The notes: a model not told the origin generated them from the letters alone. Shown: positions 18,109 to 27,749, counted from the first letter of the stretch. The stretch: 64,000 nucleotides of DNA from Ostreococcus mediterraneus (GCA_012295225.1 WMKK01000013.1:358167-422166), one strand, 5' to 3'. Program-made: numbers and translations.

Positions 18109-19512
18109 TTATACGGCATTGACAGTCGGCGATGTCGTCGATGGGCGAGAGGCGGGGGCACTACGGTGTTTGGATGTCGTCGACGCGTCTGGCGCGTCGG
18201 CGACATCGGCCGCGTCGGCTGGGCGCGCGGTGGGATTAGTGGTGACTTTTGGCGCACCGACGAGCTGTTCTGGGGCGAGTATGAGTACTAACGCGATGGC
18301 AATGATCAAGAAATCCATGCACGCGAGAGTGTTGCCGACGGCGAGGGACATTACCTCGAGAACTTCGTTTTTGCTCTTCGTCGTCAGGCAAATGAACGGG
18401 GCGTTGTTCGCAAAATCATCGCATGGATGACAGTACGTGTACATGTAAGAGAACGCATCTGCCGCCATTTGACGTTCGTACTGATCACATCGTTCTGAAC
18501 CCGATATGGTCAGATCTTGTCCGGCGTATGGAGACGCCTTGCCCGAGCTCTGCATGACGCCGGGCGGGTACATCACGGTTAGTCCGACAGAGCGCGACTT
18601 GAACGCAATGGACTCTCCAGGGCCAGAACTTGCTATTGGAACATCAGTTTCCGCACTATGTACGCGAGGAAACACAAGCGCACCCGTTGCTTTGGCTTCG
18701 GCGACGAGTGCGCCTGTAACCACCGACGTCGGGACGCTGGGACACATGTACGCGTCTGACGCTGAAGACGCTTTAAATTTAAACGTCAACCAATCCGTCG
18801 TCGTCATACTCTCAGGTACCACGGTGGACGCAATCATATCATTTGCGATCGCATATCTACCATATCCCGCGAAACTATTCGCCCCGTTCGCCAACGAGGC
18901 TTCGTATGAAACCTTTAATGGATTGTTTGAAGAGAACTCCGACGAGTACCCGTCTGCGTTCTCAAAACCTTTGTACAAGGGAAGCGCACACGAGGGATGA
19001 TAGGAGAACGCTACGCGTGATAGCGTCGGGAAAGGCTTGTGGTAATACACAGGCATCGTCGACGGGAAATCGAGTCCACCGGTGCCAAATTGCCAAGGCC
19101 CCGGGTCGCCGCCAGTCTCGATGAATTCCTTGTCCGCGTTTATGTTAAATACGTTCTCCTTGGTCGGCGCCTCGTAGTACGTCGCCATGCACTCCGCATA
19201 CGTTATATTCAACGCGTATGTCCCATCAAGCACCAGCGGCGTGCATGTATACCCTTCTAACTCCGACGCCGATTGAATCGCGAACACGTCAACCGTCAAC
19301 GATAAATAATACCAACACTGCAACGCGAACAACCCCAAGCATCCAACCCACGTCATCACAATCAACTTCTTCAACGGCTTCTTCGCCCCGAGCAACGTCT
19401 CCTCAGACACCTTCTCGGGCCGTCGCCACATCTCTGGAATATCCACCGCAAACTTACGCGCGCCGTCGTCCCGCGCGCGCTCGCCGCGCCTCGCGCCTGT
19501 ACGCGTAAACAT
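18109..19512 (-). CDS. Unknown protein with two membrane segments
   Basis: A 467-residue ORF from ATG 19512 (the frame opens one codon earlier at a GTG). I do not recognise the family. A basic N-terminal 45 residues precede TM1 (LIVMTWVGCLGLFALQCWYY), a long region of about 340 residues with several Cys (including CDQ, YCHPC and FIC), TM2 (MDFLIIAIALVLILA) near residue 405, and a Pro/Ala/Thr-rich tail. This layout suggests a bitopic protein with a large luminal or extracellular domain stabilised by disulphides, which is inference. The long, non-repetitive composition supports a real gene. It is divergent from SSRP1 across 640 bp. Confidence 0.7.
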   Translation of the reverse strand: MFTRTGARRGERARDDGARKFAVDIPEMWRRPEKVSEETLLGAKKPLKKLIVMTWVGCLGLFALQCWYYLSLTVDVFAIQSASELEGYTCTPLVLDGTYALNITYAECMATYYEAPTKENVFNINADKEFIETGGDPGPWQFGTGGLDFPSTMPVYYHKPFPTLSRVAFSYHPSCALPLYKGFENADGYSSEFSSNNPLKVSYEASLANGANSFAGYGRYAIANDMIASTVVPESMTTTDWLTFKFKASSASDAYMCPSVPTSVVTGALVAEAKATGALVFPRVHSAETDVPIASSGPGESIAFKSRSVGLTVMYPPGVMQSSGKASPYAGQDLTISGSERCDQYERQMAADAFSYMYTYCHPCDDFANNAPFICLTTKSKNEVLEVMSLAVGNTLACMDFLIIAIALVLILAPEQLVGAPKVTTNPTARPADAADVADAPDASTTSKHRSAPASRPSTTSPTVNAV

Positions 19513-20152
19513 CACTGCCCCTCACTCACACGACGCACTCTCCCTCAACGCACCTCGCGCTCGCGCGCGTACGACTGTACGAATTATTCCCCGCGCGTTC
19601 GCACGCGCGATCGACGCACCGCACCGCTCGGCGATGTACCCGCGCCGGCTATGCGCGCGAGCACCTCCGAACCGACCGCGTCCACGTCAGACGCACGACC
19701 GCACACCGTCGCCGCCGCGCGCCGTCGCGATGATCGTCGACGACGATGAATGCGCGAAAAACAAATCGAGCGCGTCGCGTCGCGCGGCGTCCGGCGTCGG
19801 CGTCGGTCTGCCGTCGGCGGCGCGCGGCGTTCGGTCCCGGGTGGTTGGTGTACCGTGATACATTCAAACACGGACCGAGCGCAACACACCCAGAGACGAC
19901 GCGACAGCTCAACCTGGCGCGGCATCTCGCGACGCGCACGCCCCGCGCACGCATCGTCCGCCGACGCCCACGCGTACGTCGTACATTTGTCTCGCGTCCC
20001 GCGGTCGTCGAATCGCCGTCGTCGTCGCACGTCGGCGCGGAGCTCGCGCGCGGACGTGGAGATTATTCAAACATCGCCGCTCGCGATCGGGGGCGTGCGA
20101 GTGGGTTCAGCGCGCGCGCGCGTGTCGGTCGCGGTGAACGCGAGTGAGGAAG
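19513..20152. promoter_or_regulatory. Divergent intergenic region upstream of SSRP1
   Basis: 640 bp with no supported gene. Several short Arg-rich ORFs in both directions have no domain. A 74-codon plus-strand ORF (19634-19858) begins with a plausible ATG but is not recognisable. It probably holds two promoters and 5' leaders; an unrecognised small gene or untranslated exon cannot be excluded. Confidence 0.4.
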
Positions 20153-22042
20153 ATGTCTGATGCGGAGTATAGCATCGAATGCCGCGTGCTCGCGCGCGGG
20201 GCTGGGGTGTCGGGGACGGTGACGTTGAGTAAAGATCGCGGGGTGCGATTTAAAAGTCACACCGGGGCGACGCGCGCGATCTCGAGCTCGGATGTGAGCG
20301 CGATGCATTGGAGTTCGACGCCAACTGGGGGTGTGATTAGAATCCGATCGCGTGATGGCGAGACGTTGGTGCTCGGCGGGGTCGACGCGGGTGGTGCGCA
20401 GGCGGCGTGCGAGTACGGAGCGAAGGCGTTTGGGTGCTCGAGCGGAGAAAACGCAACCAATGTCAACGGTCGCAACTGGGGCGAAATCGCGGTGGTTGGA
20501 AACTCTGCCGTGTTTGAAGTTGATGGGAAAACACAGTTTGAGCTCGATGGTGCGCAAATCGCCGAGTGCACGATGGCTGGGAAGAACGAGGTGGTGTTTC
20601 AGTTTCACAACGACGACACGGTGACGGAGAAGGATGCGTTGGTGGAAATGAGCTTTTACGTGCCGCCTGGGAACGAAATGTGGGCGGGTAACGATGTAGA
20701 AGATCCCGAAGACGCTGCTGTCAATCGTTTGCACGCGGCGGTAATGTCCATCGCGGCTGCGGAATCGGATGTCGGCGAGCCCGTGGCTGAGTTTGACTCG
20801 GTGTCCATGGTTGTCCCGCGCGGCAAGGTGACAATCGAACTTCACCCGGCGCACATGAAGATGACGTCCTCTACGGTTGACTTCAAGGTGCCGTACAGCT
20901 CAATCGTGCGCGTGTACTTGCTGCCCAAACCGCATTCGAACCAGTCGCATGCTATCATTGCTCTCGACCCACCGATTCGTAAGGGTCAAACGTTTTATCC
21001 GCAAATTCTCGCCATGTTCAACGACGACGAATACCTCGACGTCGCGCCAAACTTGGATGCGGACATGAAAGCCAAGTTCCCAACGTTGGAGGACAAGTAC
21101 GATGGACATTCGGGCGAGGTATTTGTTCGCGTGCTGAAGAACATGGCTGGCGTCAAGTTGACGAGACAAAGTTTGTTCACCGCCGCCGACGGCGGTCACG
21201 CCGTGCGCGTGTCCCACAAGGCGGATAGCGGCTTTTTGTACCCGCTCGAAAAGTCGTTCTTCTACTTACCTAAACCACCGAAGCTGTTGCCTTATGCGAA
21301 CGTCACCGAGGTTGAATTCGAACGTCACTCCAACGCCATGCACTCGGCTGGTAAAACGTTTGACATGACCATCAACATGAAGGATGGGTCGTCGGAAAAC
21401 TTCCACGGCGTCGCGCGTTCAGAGTTCCAAAACTTGGTCAACTTCTTAACCGCCAAGGGCGTGACGATTTCCAACGTCGACACCAACGCTCGCGCCGACG
21501 CCATTCTCGACGCCGACGCCTCGGACGATGACGATGTCGATGACTTTGCCCGACGCGGCGGCGGCGACGAAGACAGCGAGGAGGATGAAGATTTCGCCGC
21601 CGGCAGCGACTCGGATGGCGGCGAGCCGACGGATAGCGACAGTGACAGCGACGGCGACGGTGACGACGATGAGTCAAAGCCTAAGAAAAAGTCCAAAAAG
21701 TCGACGCCGAAAAAGAAGGCGAAGAAGGACCCCAACGCGCCCAAGCGCGGATTATCCGCCTACATGTTTTTCAGCGCCGCAAAGCGCGCCGAAGTGCTCG
21801 AACAAAACCCATCGTTCGGCGTTACCGACGTCGCCAAAGAGCTCGGCGCGCGCTGGAAGCTCATTACCGCCGAAGAAAAGGCTACTTACCAGCAGCGAGC
21901 CGATGAGGACAAGGCGCGTTACGAACGCGAGATGGCTGAATACTCGGCGACTGCGCGCGAGCCAAAGGCGGACGACGCCGACAACGCCGACGCGGATGCC
22001 GATGTCAAGGACGAACCCGACGCCATGGACGAGGACGAATAA
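20153..22042 (+). CDS. SSRP1: SSRP1, FACT complex subunit
   Basis: A 629-residue protein from ATG 20153; upstream sequence in frame begins at a GTG and is excluded. The order is: Pob3/SSRP1 N-terminal and middle PH-like domains (GRNWGEIAVVGNSAVFEVDGK near residue 105, LDPPIRKGQTFYPQI near 265, YPLEKSFFYLPKPP near 362), an acidic stretch near 450-510, a basic KKKSKKSTPKKKAKK linker, and a single HMG box starting DPNAPKRGLSAYMFF near 525. With Spt16 it forms FACT, the nucleosome chaperone for transcription and replication. Plant-type architecture with one C-terminal HMG box is kept. Nuclear. Confidence 0.95.
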   Translation: MSDAEYSIECRVLARGAGVSGTVTLSKDRGVRFKSHTGATRAISSSDVSAMHWSSTPTGGVIRIRSRDGETLVLGGVDAGGAQAACEYGAKAFGCSSGENATNVNGRNWGEIAVVGNSAVFEVDGKTQFELDGAQIAECTMAGKNEVVFQFHNDDTVTEKDALVEMSFYVPPGNEMWAGNDVEDPEDAAVNRLHAAVMSIAAAESDVGEPVAEFDSVSMVVPRGKVTIELHPAHMKMTSSTVDFKVPYSSIVRVYLLPKPHSNQSHAIIALDPPIRKGQTFYPQILAMFNDDEYLDVAPNLDADMKAKFPTLEDKYDGHSGEVFVRVLKNMAGVKLTRQSLFTAADGGHAVRVSHKADSGFLYPLEKSFFYLPKPPKLLPYANVTEVEFERHSNAMHSAGKTFDMTINMKDGSSENFHGVARSEFQNLVNFLTAKGVTISNVDTNARADAILDADASDDDDVDDFARRGGGDEDSEEDEDFAAGSDSDGGEPTDSDSDSDGDGDDDESKPKKKSKKSTPKKKAKKDPNAPKRGLSAYMFFSAAKRAEVLEQNPSFGVTDVAKELGARWKLITAEEKATYQQRADEDKARYEREMAEYSATAREPKADDADNADADADVKDEPDAMDEDE

Positions 22043-22269
22043 AAACAACGTATCTAGTGCTCTTTTAACGCCAGGAAACATCATTAGCTTCTCTATGCAT
22101 GCGCACGAAAACGCACGACATTATACGGTTCGCGACGCGGCGGTTCGCCGACGACGTCGCCACGAATGGAGCCCAATTCGACACAATCCGCATACGCACG
22201 CGCGCCGCACCTCGTGCATGCGCGTCGCACCGCGCGCATAACATCACACACATACGCACCGCATCGCCC

Positions 22270-23820
22270 ATGTCGGTCGCAACGACGTCGTGCACCGCGC
22301 GCGCGCGCATTCGCGGCGCATTCGCGGCGCCGCGGCGCCAACGTCCAGAACGCCGATGCGTGCGTTTCGTCGCGCCGTGCGCGCGTACGGGCGCGCCCGC
22401 CGCGCGCGCGAACGCCGCGGATGACGTCGAGGGACCCGATGCGTCGACATCGGGCGGTTCGGACGCCATCGCGGGCGCGACGGCGATGGGCGATGGGTTT
22501 GAGCGCCAGGACGCGCGGCTAGACGCCTCCGCGACGACGAGAAACATCACCATGAGCGGCGACGTGAGCACGTCTTGGGGCGGAGACGACGATGGTGGTG
22601 ATGATGACGATAACGGCCAAGGGCGCGGCGGCGGCGATGGCGACGACGGAGGCGATGACGGTGGAGATGGGGACGACGAGGCGCGCGCGCGGAGACGCGC
22701 GACGGCGAGCTGGACGCGCGATAACCGTCGGGATTCGAACGCTGCGGTCGACGGAGGCGCGCTTTTCGGCGCAGTGGTTGTTTTTACGTTGAATGGCGTG
22801 GCTTGGATTATGTGGCGCGCGTTGCGGCCGAGTGCGAGCGAGCGGGAGGCGTACGCCAAGGCGGCAGAGTCCGCCAAGGCCAAGGCGCCGAAACCGAAAC
22901 CGACGCGCGCGGATGACAAACGCGACGTTTCGCCGCCTAAAGTGATTCCGCAGGCGGCAAAGGAAGACGAAAAGAAAGATGTTACGTCGGCACCGATAAT
23001 CGGTGAAGAACCATCGCACGCGGTGCGCGTGGTTTCCGTCGCCGAACGCTCGAGCGACGCCGAAGTCGAAGACGCAAAAGTAACCGGCGAAGTAAAAGAA
23101 AGCGACGTTGTCGTCGCGCCCGTCGTCGCGGTGGCGATCCCCGTCGACATCGACACGGTAGAAGAAGTCTTCATTGAGACTTCTGAACCCGACGAGTACG
23201 ATCCGACGCCTGAGGAAGAAGAAGACGTCGATGCCAAGCTGCACCGCGCCATGGCTGAAGCAAACGCCATATTGAAAGAAGCGAACGAAAAGCGCTTTGA
23301 CGCCGAAAACGAATTCCAAGAAGCGCTCAAGTACCGCCGGCAAATTGCCGAGCTATGCGGTGACCGTGGAATCGCCGTGGCACCAATTCGTAAGATTAAA
23401 GAAACCATCGACGACGAACCCGTCGATGCGCACCACAAGCGCGTCGCCATGGAAACGGCGCGTAAAGCCGTAGACGCGACAAAACAATTCGTCGTCTTCG
23501 CCACGCCGCACGTCAAACACGCGAGCGCTCGGGCGTTTGAATTCACAAAGACGCACGGTGGGGAGGTTGCGCGTAAGGCGAAGCTCGCCGTCGAGGATAT
23601 CGACGCGAAGCGCCGTCGAGGCGAACTTAAAGCGCCGACGCTAACCGAAGCGAAATCCGCAGCGCGCGCTACGTCTAGACGTATTTTAGGTGGGTGCATT
23701 CACGCGTACGACGAAGTGATGAAGTCCGTACGCGATGTTGTGAAGAAGGAACGGGCGTCGCCAAAGGAGGAGAAGAAGGCGGCGACGCCGACGAATCCAA
23801 AATCGTCAAAGAAAAAGTAG
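22270..23820 (+). CDS. Unknown, likely plastid-targeted single-pass membrane protein
   Basis: About 516 residues from ATG 22270; the frame is open from 22099. No known domain is recognised. The N-terminal 60 residues are Arg/Ala/Ser-rich like a transit peptide. A Gly/Asp-rich low-complexity region precedes one hydrophobic segment (GALFGAVVVFTLNGVAWIMW). The C-terminal half is charged and helical, with KLHRAMAEANAILKEANEKRFDAENEFQEALKYRR probably coiled coil, and ends in KSSKKK. A 544-codon antisense ORF covers most of it but is Ser-rich and looks like a composition artefact. The TM plus long stroma- or cytosol-facing coiled coil suggests a structural or scaffold protein; that is inference. 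Confidence 0.68.
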   Translation: MSVATTSCTARARIRGAFAAPRRQRPERRCVRFVAPCARTGAPAARANAADDVEGPDASTSGGSDAIAGATAMGDGFERQDARLDASATTRNITMSGDVSTSWGGDDDGGDDDDNGQGRGGGDGDDGGDDGGDGDDEARARRRATASWTRDNRRDSNAAVDGGALFGAVVVFTLNGVAWIMWRALRPSASEREAYAKAAESAKAKAPKPKPTRADDKRDVSPPKVIPQAAKEDEKKDVTSAPIIGEEPSHAVRVVSVAERSSDAEVEDAKVTGEVKESDVVVAPVVAVAIPVDIDTVEEVFIETSEPDEYDPTPEEEEDVDAKLHRAMAEANAILKEANEKRFDAENEFQEALKYRRQIAELCGDRGIAVAPIRKIKETIDDEPVDAHHKRVAMETARKAVDATKQFVVFATPHVKHASARAFEFTKTHGGEVARKAKLAVEDIDAKRRRGELKAPTLTEAKSAARATSRRILGGCIHAYDEVMKSVRDVVKKERASPKEEKKAATPTNPKSSKKK

Positions 23821-23844
23821 TAGACGACGTTGCAACCGCACACC

Positions 23845-24624
23845 ATGACTCTCTCAACTCTGCGCATCCCTCGCGCCGCATCAATGCGCGCATCGACAAC
23901 CATCACGAACGCCGCACCGTCGAACGCACGCACGCAGCCATCCTCGTCGTCCTTGTCGTCGCTCGCGCACATCCGCGTCGTCGTGTGGGACGTCGACGGC
24001 ACTCTCGCCGACAGCGCCTCTCTAGGCTTTGACTCCACCAACGCCGTGCTCCGCGACGCCGGACTCGCGCCCATCACGCCCGCGCATTACGCCATCGGTA
24101 CGAAGTTTACCACGCCCAGGCGATTGGCCTGGCACGCCACTGGAGACGAAGATCACGCGTGTGGACGCGAGCTCGGGGACGCCTTTGACGCGCGCTACGT
24201 CGCGCTCGTGAGCGACGAAACCGCGGGATTCTACCCGGGCATCAAGCCTTTGGTCGAGCGATTAGCAGCAAACGGCGTCCGACAAGGCGTTTTAAGTAAC
24301 GCGTGCGGGGCGTACGCTCGGGCGGTGATTGAGGCGAATGGCATCGGTGCGCTCGTGTCCGCGACGTTGGGCGCGGATGACGTCCCGCGCGCGAAACCGG
24401 CGCCGGATGGATTGCTCCAAGCTTTTCGCGCGATTGGCGATGACGTGGACGCACGCACGACGGCGTACATTGGTGACGCACCGAGCGACGGTGCGGCGGC
24501 GCGTGCGGCGGGTTGCGTGTCGATTGGCGTGAATTGGGGCTCGCACGATTTATCGAGCGCCGACGCTTTCGACGTCGTCTTTGCGAGCGTGGACGAGCTC
24601 GAGCGCGCATTTTTCGGCGAATGA
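23845..24624 (+). CDS. HAD-superfamily hydrolase, phosphoglycolate phosphatase-like
   Basis: A 259-residue protein from ATG 23845; the frame opens at a TTG at 23830. The HAD motifs are in order: motif I VVWDVDGTLADS near residue 49, motif II VLSNACGAY near 150, motif III Lys in PRAKPAPDGLL near 186, and motif IV AYIGDAPSDGAAARAAG near 211. The subgroup is Gph-like (cap C1), which hydrolyses small phosphomonoesters such as 2-phosphoglycolate. The N terminus (MTLSTLRIPRAASMRASTT) could be an organelle presequence. The true substrate is not readable. It sits 24 bp after the stop of the preceding gene, same strand. Confidence 0.85.
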   Translation: MTLSTLRIPRAASMRASTTITNAAPSNARTQPSSSSLSSLAHIRVVVWDVDGTLADSASLGFDSTNAVLRDAGLAPITPAHYAIGTKFTTPRRLAWHATGDEDHACGRELGDAFDARYVALVSDETAGFYPGIKPLVERLAANGVRQGVLSNACGAYARAVIEANGIGALVSATLGADDVPRAKPAPDGLLQAFRAIGDDVDARTTAYIGDAPSDGAAARAAGCVSIGVNWGSHDLSSADAFDVVFASVDELERAFFGE

Positions 24625-24681
24625 CGCAGCGTAGGCTGTTGTAGTCGTAGCAGTATATCTATAGCGTAGAATTTATAATGT

Positions 24682-24750
24682 ATCTAGTGTACACGCATGA
24701 CACAGGGGAGGCATTGATTAGTGTATTGTAATTTGATCTAGTGTACACGC
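24682..24750. repeat. 15-bp direct repeat in a convergent 3' region
   Basis: ATCTAGTGTACACGC occurs at 24682-24696 and 24736-24750, inside the 161-bp gap between two converging genes. It contains the palindrome GTGTACAC. It could mark 3'-end processing or a small duplication; nothing in the sequence decides. Confidence 0.7.
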
Positions 24751-24785
24751 CGCGGCGGCCATCGCAATCGCGTCCGCGACGACGA

Positions 24786-25628
24786 TTACGACGACGCTTT
24801 TTTGTAAATTTCCTCAGCGCGACCTTCAAACGCGGCGGCGCGCCTCGCCGCGGTAAAGAAATAATCACTCAATCTATTCAAATACACGCGCACCACGGAC
24901 GGCACCGCACCATCACGCGTCAAAGGCACGCAACTACGCTCCGCCCGTCGACACACCGCGCGCGCTTGATGTAAAAACACGCTCGATTTCCCACCCGAAG
25001 GCGTCACGAAATTCGTCAACGGCGGCAACGCGGCGTCGTGCGCGTCGATCCATCCCTCCAATCTCTCCACGTGCGCGTACGAAAACTCCGCGCGCTTCAC
25101 CATGGTATCGGAACTCGTCGTCAGCGGCGTCGCCACCGCCGAACCGACGTCCAACAATCGGCTTTGAATCTCCAACAACTGCGCGCGACGCATCCACGCT
25201 ATCCGTCAGTCAGCCAAACACCAACGAAACACTCCCTACCCCCTTCTCTCTCGCGCGCTCGCTCGCGCACCCACCTCACGCTCGAGCCCGTGCCCCGCGC
25301 CGACGCGCGACGCGCCCTCGCGATCCCGCGCGCGCCGGCGCGCGCGTCCGCGTCCCCGAGCGCCGCGAAACGTCCCCTACCCCCTTCTCTCTCTCTCTCT
25401 CGCGCGCGCACCCACCTCACCCTCGAGCCCGTTCCCGGCGTCCACGCAAAACTCCCTCGCGATCCCACACGCGACGTTGCACTCGTCCACGTCCCCGAGC
25501 GCCGCGAACGCGCCATCATCCTTGTCCCGCCGCTCCATGTTGTACAAGCAGCTCGCGCCCTCGTCGCCCGTTTTCGTGTATATTTTGAACCGCCGCGCGG
25601 CGTCCGCGTCGCGCGCGTCGTCGGACAT
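24786..25628 (-). CDS. Cob(I)alamin adenosyltransferase, PduO/MMAB type (two exons)
   Basis: Exon 1 (25628-25416) contains the ATP-binding start KIYTKTGDEGASCLYN and AALGDVDECNVACGIA. Exon 2 (25178-24786) continues LLEIQSRLLDVGSAVATP, FVTPSGGKSSVFLHQARAVCRRAER and VYLNRLSDYFFTAAR. The joined frame (NGLEGE then LLEIQ) matches the family without gap. The enzyme converts cob(I)alamin to adenosylcobalamin, the cofactor of methylmalonyl-CoA mutase, normally in mitochondria. The frame is open upstream to an ATG at 25727 that overlaps the start codon of the divergent L33 gene, so the ATG at 25628 is chosen, leaving little presequence. Donor GTGGGT; CTGAC at 25213-25205. Confidence 0.88.
25226..25507. 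repeat. 141-bp tandem duplication spanning exon 1 end and intron of the adenosyltransferase gene
   Basis: Two head-to-tail copies, 25226-25366 and 25367-about 25507, each starting GAAAC and CCCTACCCCCTTCTCTC and ending CCCCGAGCGCCGCG. The right-hand copy holds the real end of exon 1 and its donor. The left-hand copy lies wholly in the intron and has diverged, so that GDVDECNVACGIARE has become GDADARAGARGIARA. Confidence 0.85.
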
Positions 25629-25725
25629 CGCCGTCGACGTCGGCGTCGCGCGCTGCCGCGGTCGACGGCGTCGTTCGGTCGCGCGGTCGCAAGCCCTAAA
25701 CCCGACGCCACACCCCGACGCCGCC

Positions 25726-26212
25726 ATGCTCGCCGCCCGCACGTCCATCGCCAGCACGTCCGCGCTGAGCGCCGCGTCGTCGAACTCGCACCGCGCGTCG
25801 TCGTCGAACTCGCGCCGCGCGCTCGTCGTCACCGCGGCGTCGAAGAAGAAGGATGTGCGATTGCAAGTGACCTTGGAGTGCACCGAGCAGCGCGAGTCTG
25901 GCGTGATGGGCATGTCGCGATACATCACGCAAAAGGTACGTCGATGCGATGGGCGAGCGCGCGCGCGCGCGTCTGTGCGCGTGTGTTGGATGATGCGCGG
26001 GTGCGCGCGATGTGGACGCGCGAACGCGTGAGGCGTGATGCGTCGACGCGCGCGACGTCGTCGCGTTTGAGGGTTTCGAGCGCGCGCTGACGTCGTCGCG
26101 TTTTGTTTTCTTCGTCGCGCAGAACCGCCGGAACACGTCCGGGCGCATGGAATTGATGAAGTACAACCCGTTCTTGCGCAAGCACACGCTTCACCGCGAG
26201 TTGAAAAAGTAG
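25726..26212 (+). CDS. Plastid ribosomal protein L33 (two exons)
   Basis: Exon 1 (25726-25935, donor GTACGT) encodes a transit peptide of about 43 residues and [20 protein letters not shown]. Exon 2 (26123-26212, acceptor GCAG) encodes [20 protein letters not shown] and ends LKK. The joined 99-residue protein is a bL33 of the 50S subunit with ITQKNRRNT across the junction. The targeting peptide (Ser/Ala/Arg-rich) shows a nuclear-encoded plastid protein. Intron CTGAC lies at 26087, and a telo-box-like GAGGGTTT precedes it. The start codon overlaps an ATG of the opposite-strand frame of the adenosyltransferase gene. A TAAACCC box lies at about 25697. Confidence 0.92.
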
Positions 26213-26497
26213 AGTACGCGGTGTTATATATATTTTTTCATCAGACGTTCAGACGACGCGTACTACGGGGCGCGCGCGCGTATAGACGACGCAGAGCTCT
26301 TCGTGAATGCATGTGAATGGACGCTAAGTGTCAAAGCTTTACAAGTCTATCATAAATCCCTCGAGCAAAGTGTAGTACGGATCCGCGAGCTGACATCGCG
26401 CGATGCGACGTCGTGCAGCCAGCGGGGAAAGAATAGTCGTCGTCCCGCTCGCCCCCTTGGACGCGCGCGACGTCGCGTTTCGAGTCGACATTTTAAT

Positions 26498-27466
26498 TTA
26501 ATTCTTGGCGACTAATTCGAAACCGTCAATCTTAATACCCATGTTCGCCGCCGTACCCGCGACAATGTTCATCGCGGAATCAATCGTGGTGCAGTTCAAA
26601 TCGGGCAACTTAATCTTCGCAATCTCCTCGAGCTGGTCGCGCGTGATGCGGCCGACCGTTTGCTTTTGCGGATCCGCCGCCCCCTTGGGCACGCCAGCCG
26701 CCTTCTTCAACAACACCGAAGCCGGAGGAGTCTTCAAGATGAACGTGAAAGACTTATCCTCGAAAACCGTAATCTCAACCGGGATAATCATACCCGGCTG
26801 GTCGGCGGTGCGCGCGTTGTACTCTTTGCAAAACATCATAATGTTGACACCCTGCGCGTACGCGACGAAGACGCGACGAAACACAACAGGTCAGTCACGA
26901 CGAACGACACGCACACAAATGAAATCACAACACACACGTCACACGCACGCGCGTATGACGGTGGTGGCGACATCACGCCGCGTCTCTCGCGACGTACGCG
27001 TCGACGAACGCGCGCCCGAGACGCGCCGACCCCTCGCAAACCCTCAGCCACTTAGGTCTTTCATGCATCGCTTATCCCGACCCATGCGCGCGCACGCGAC
27101 GCACGCTCGGTGCGTACGCGCGCGCGATCGCCACGAACGCATTCAAACACATACCTTCGAACCGAGCGCCGGCCCGATCGGCGGCGCCGGATTCGCCTTA
27201 CCCGCCTCGATCGCGAGCTTGATGTACCCCGCCACTTTCGCCGCCATGACGACTGGACGACGCGCGCCCGCGTGCGCGCGAACATCGCGGCGCGCGACCG
27301 CGTTCGCCATGAACGCGCTCGTCGTGTGCACGCGAGCGGTGCATCCGAGCGTTTCAGCCTTGCTCGCGCGGAGCGAAGACGTGGTGCACGCGCGGGTTTT
27401 CGTCGCCGCGCGCGGCGCGGGCGTCGCGCCGATGGGCGTCGCGGTGCGCATCGCGGTGGTCAACAT
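26498..27466 (-). CDS. Plastid ribosomal protein L11 (two exons)
   Basis: Exon 1 (27466-27155, donor GTATGT) has a transit peptide of about 75 residues followed by [27 protein letters not shown]. Exon 2 (26851-26498, acceptor CAG) continues [29 protein letters not shown] and [21 protein letters not shown]. The total is 221 residues. uL11 forms the base of the ribosomal stalk and the GTPase-associated centre. The ALGSK/GVNIM junction is exactly as in the family. The intron is 303 nt with CTGAC at 26894-26890 and a GAGGGTTT element. It is divergent from MCM4 across 283 bp containing an inverted telo-box pair. Confidence 0.94.
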
Positions 27467-27642
27467 CGTCGATGTGCGGTGATCACTCTGGTGCGTTGAG
27501 AACGCGCGTTGAGAGGGGTAATGGGATTAATTACGCCGCGTGTGCGTGTGGCGTCGACCGATGCCGGGTCGTCGCGCGCGAGCGTGTGCGGCGCGGCGAC
27601 GCGCGGCGCGGTCGAGAGGGGTCGCGGGCAGCGGGCCGTTTG

Positions 27643-27672
27643 TAAACCCTAGTGCCACATGGCTAGGGTTTA
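27643..27672. promoter_or_regulatory. Inverted telo-box pair between L11 and MCM4
   Basis: Perfect 10-bp arms TAAACCCTAG and CTAGGGTTTA with a 10-nt spacer (TGCCACATGG, itself partly symmetric). It lies 78 bp before the MCM4 ATG and 177 bp before the L11 ATG, so it could serve both divergent genes. Promoter function is inferred by analogy with land-plant telo-boxes. Confidence 0.6.
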
Positions 27673-27749
27673 GAATTTTTTGAATTCAATGTCTGATGTA
27701 AACTGTCGCGACGTCGTCGGACGTCACTTCACCGCGCCGCCGCGCGTGC

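Noticed and set aside
17952-18257. N-terminal extension of the Cpn20 frame
   Set aside because: It overlaps the 3' end of the neighbouring gene and lacks conserved sequence; MFAQRM at 17951 begins a typical transit peptide.
22720-22745. tRNA T-arm-like GGGATTCGAAC
   Set aside because: It lies inside a coding region and no D-arm, anticodon arm or acceptor stem can be paired around it.
22065-23699. A 544-codon minus-strand ORF
   Set aside because: It is antisense to the plus-strand plastid-type protein, is Ser-rich with no domain, and is explained by the GC-rich codon bias of the sense gene.
9890-24750. Recurring TATCTAGTG or ACCTAGTG near gene 3' ends (about 9900, 22050, 24682, 24736)
   Set aside because: It could be a polyadenylation-associated word, but four occurrences in the window are too few to support it.
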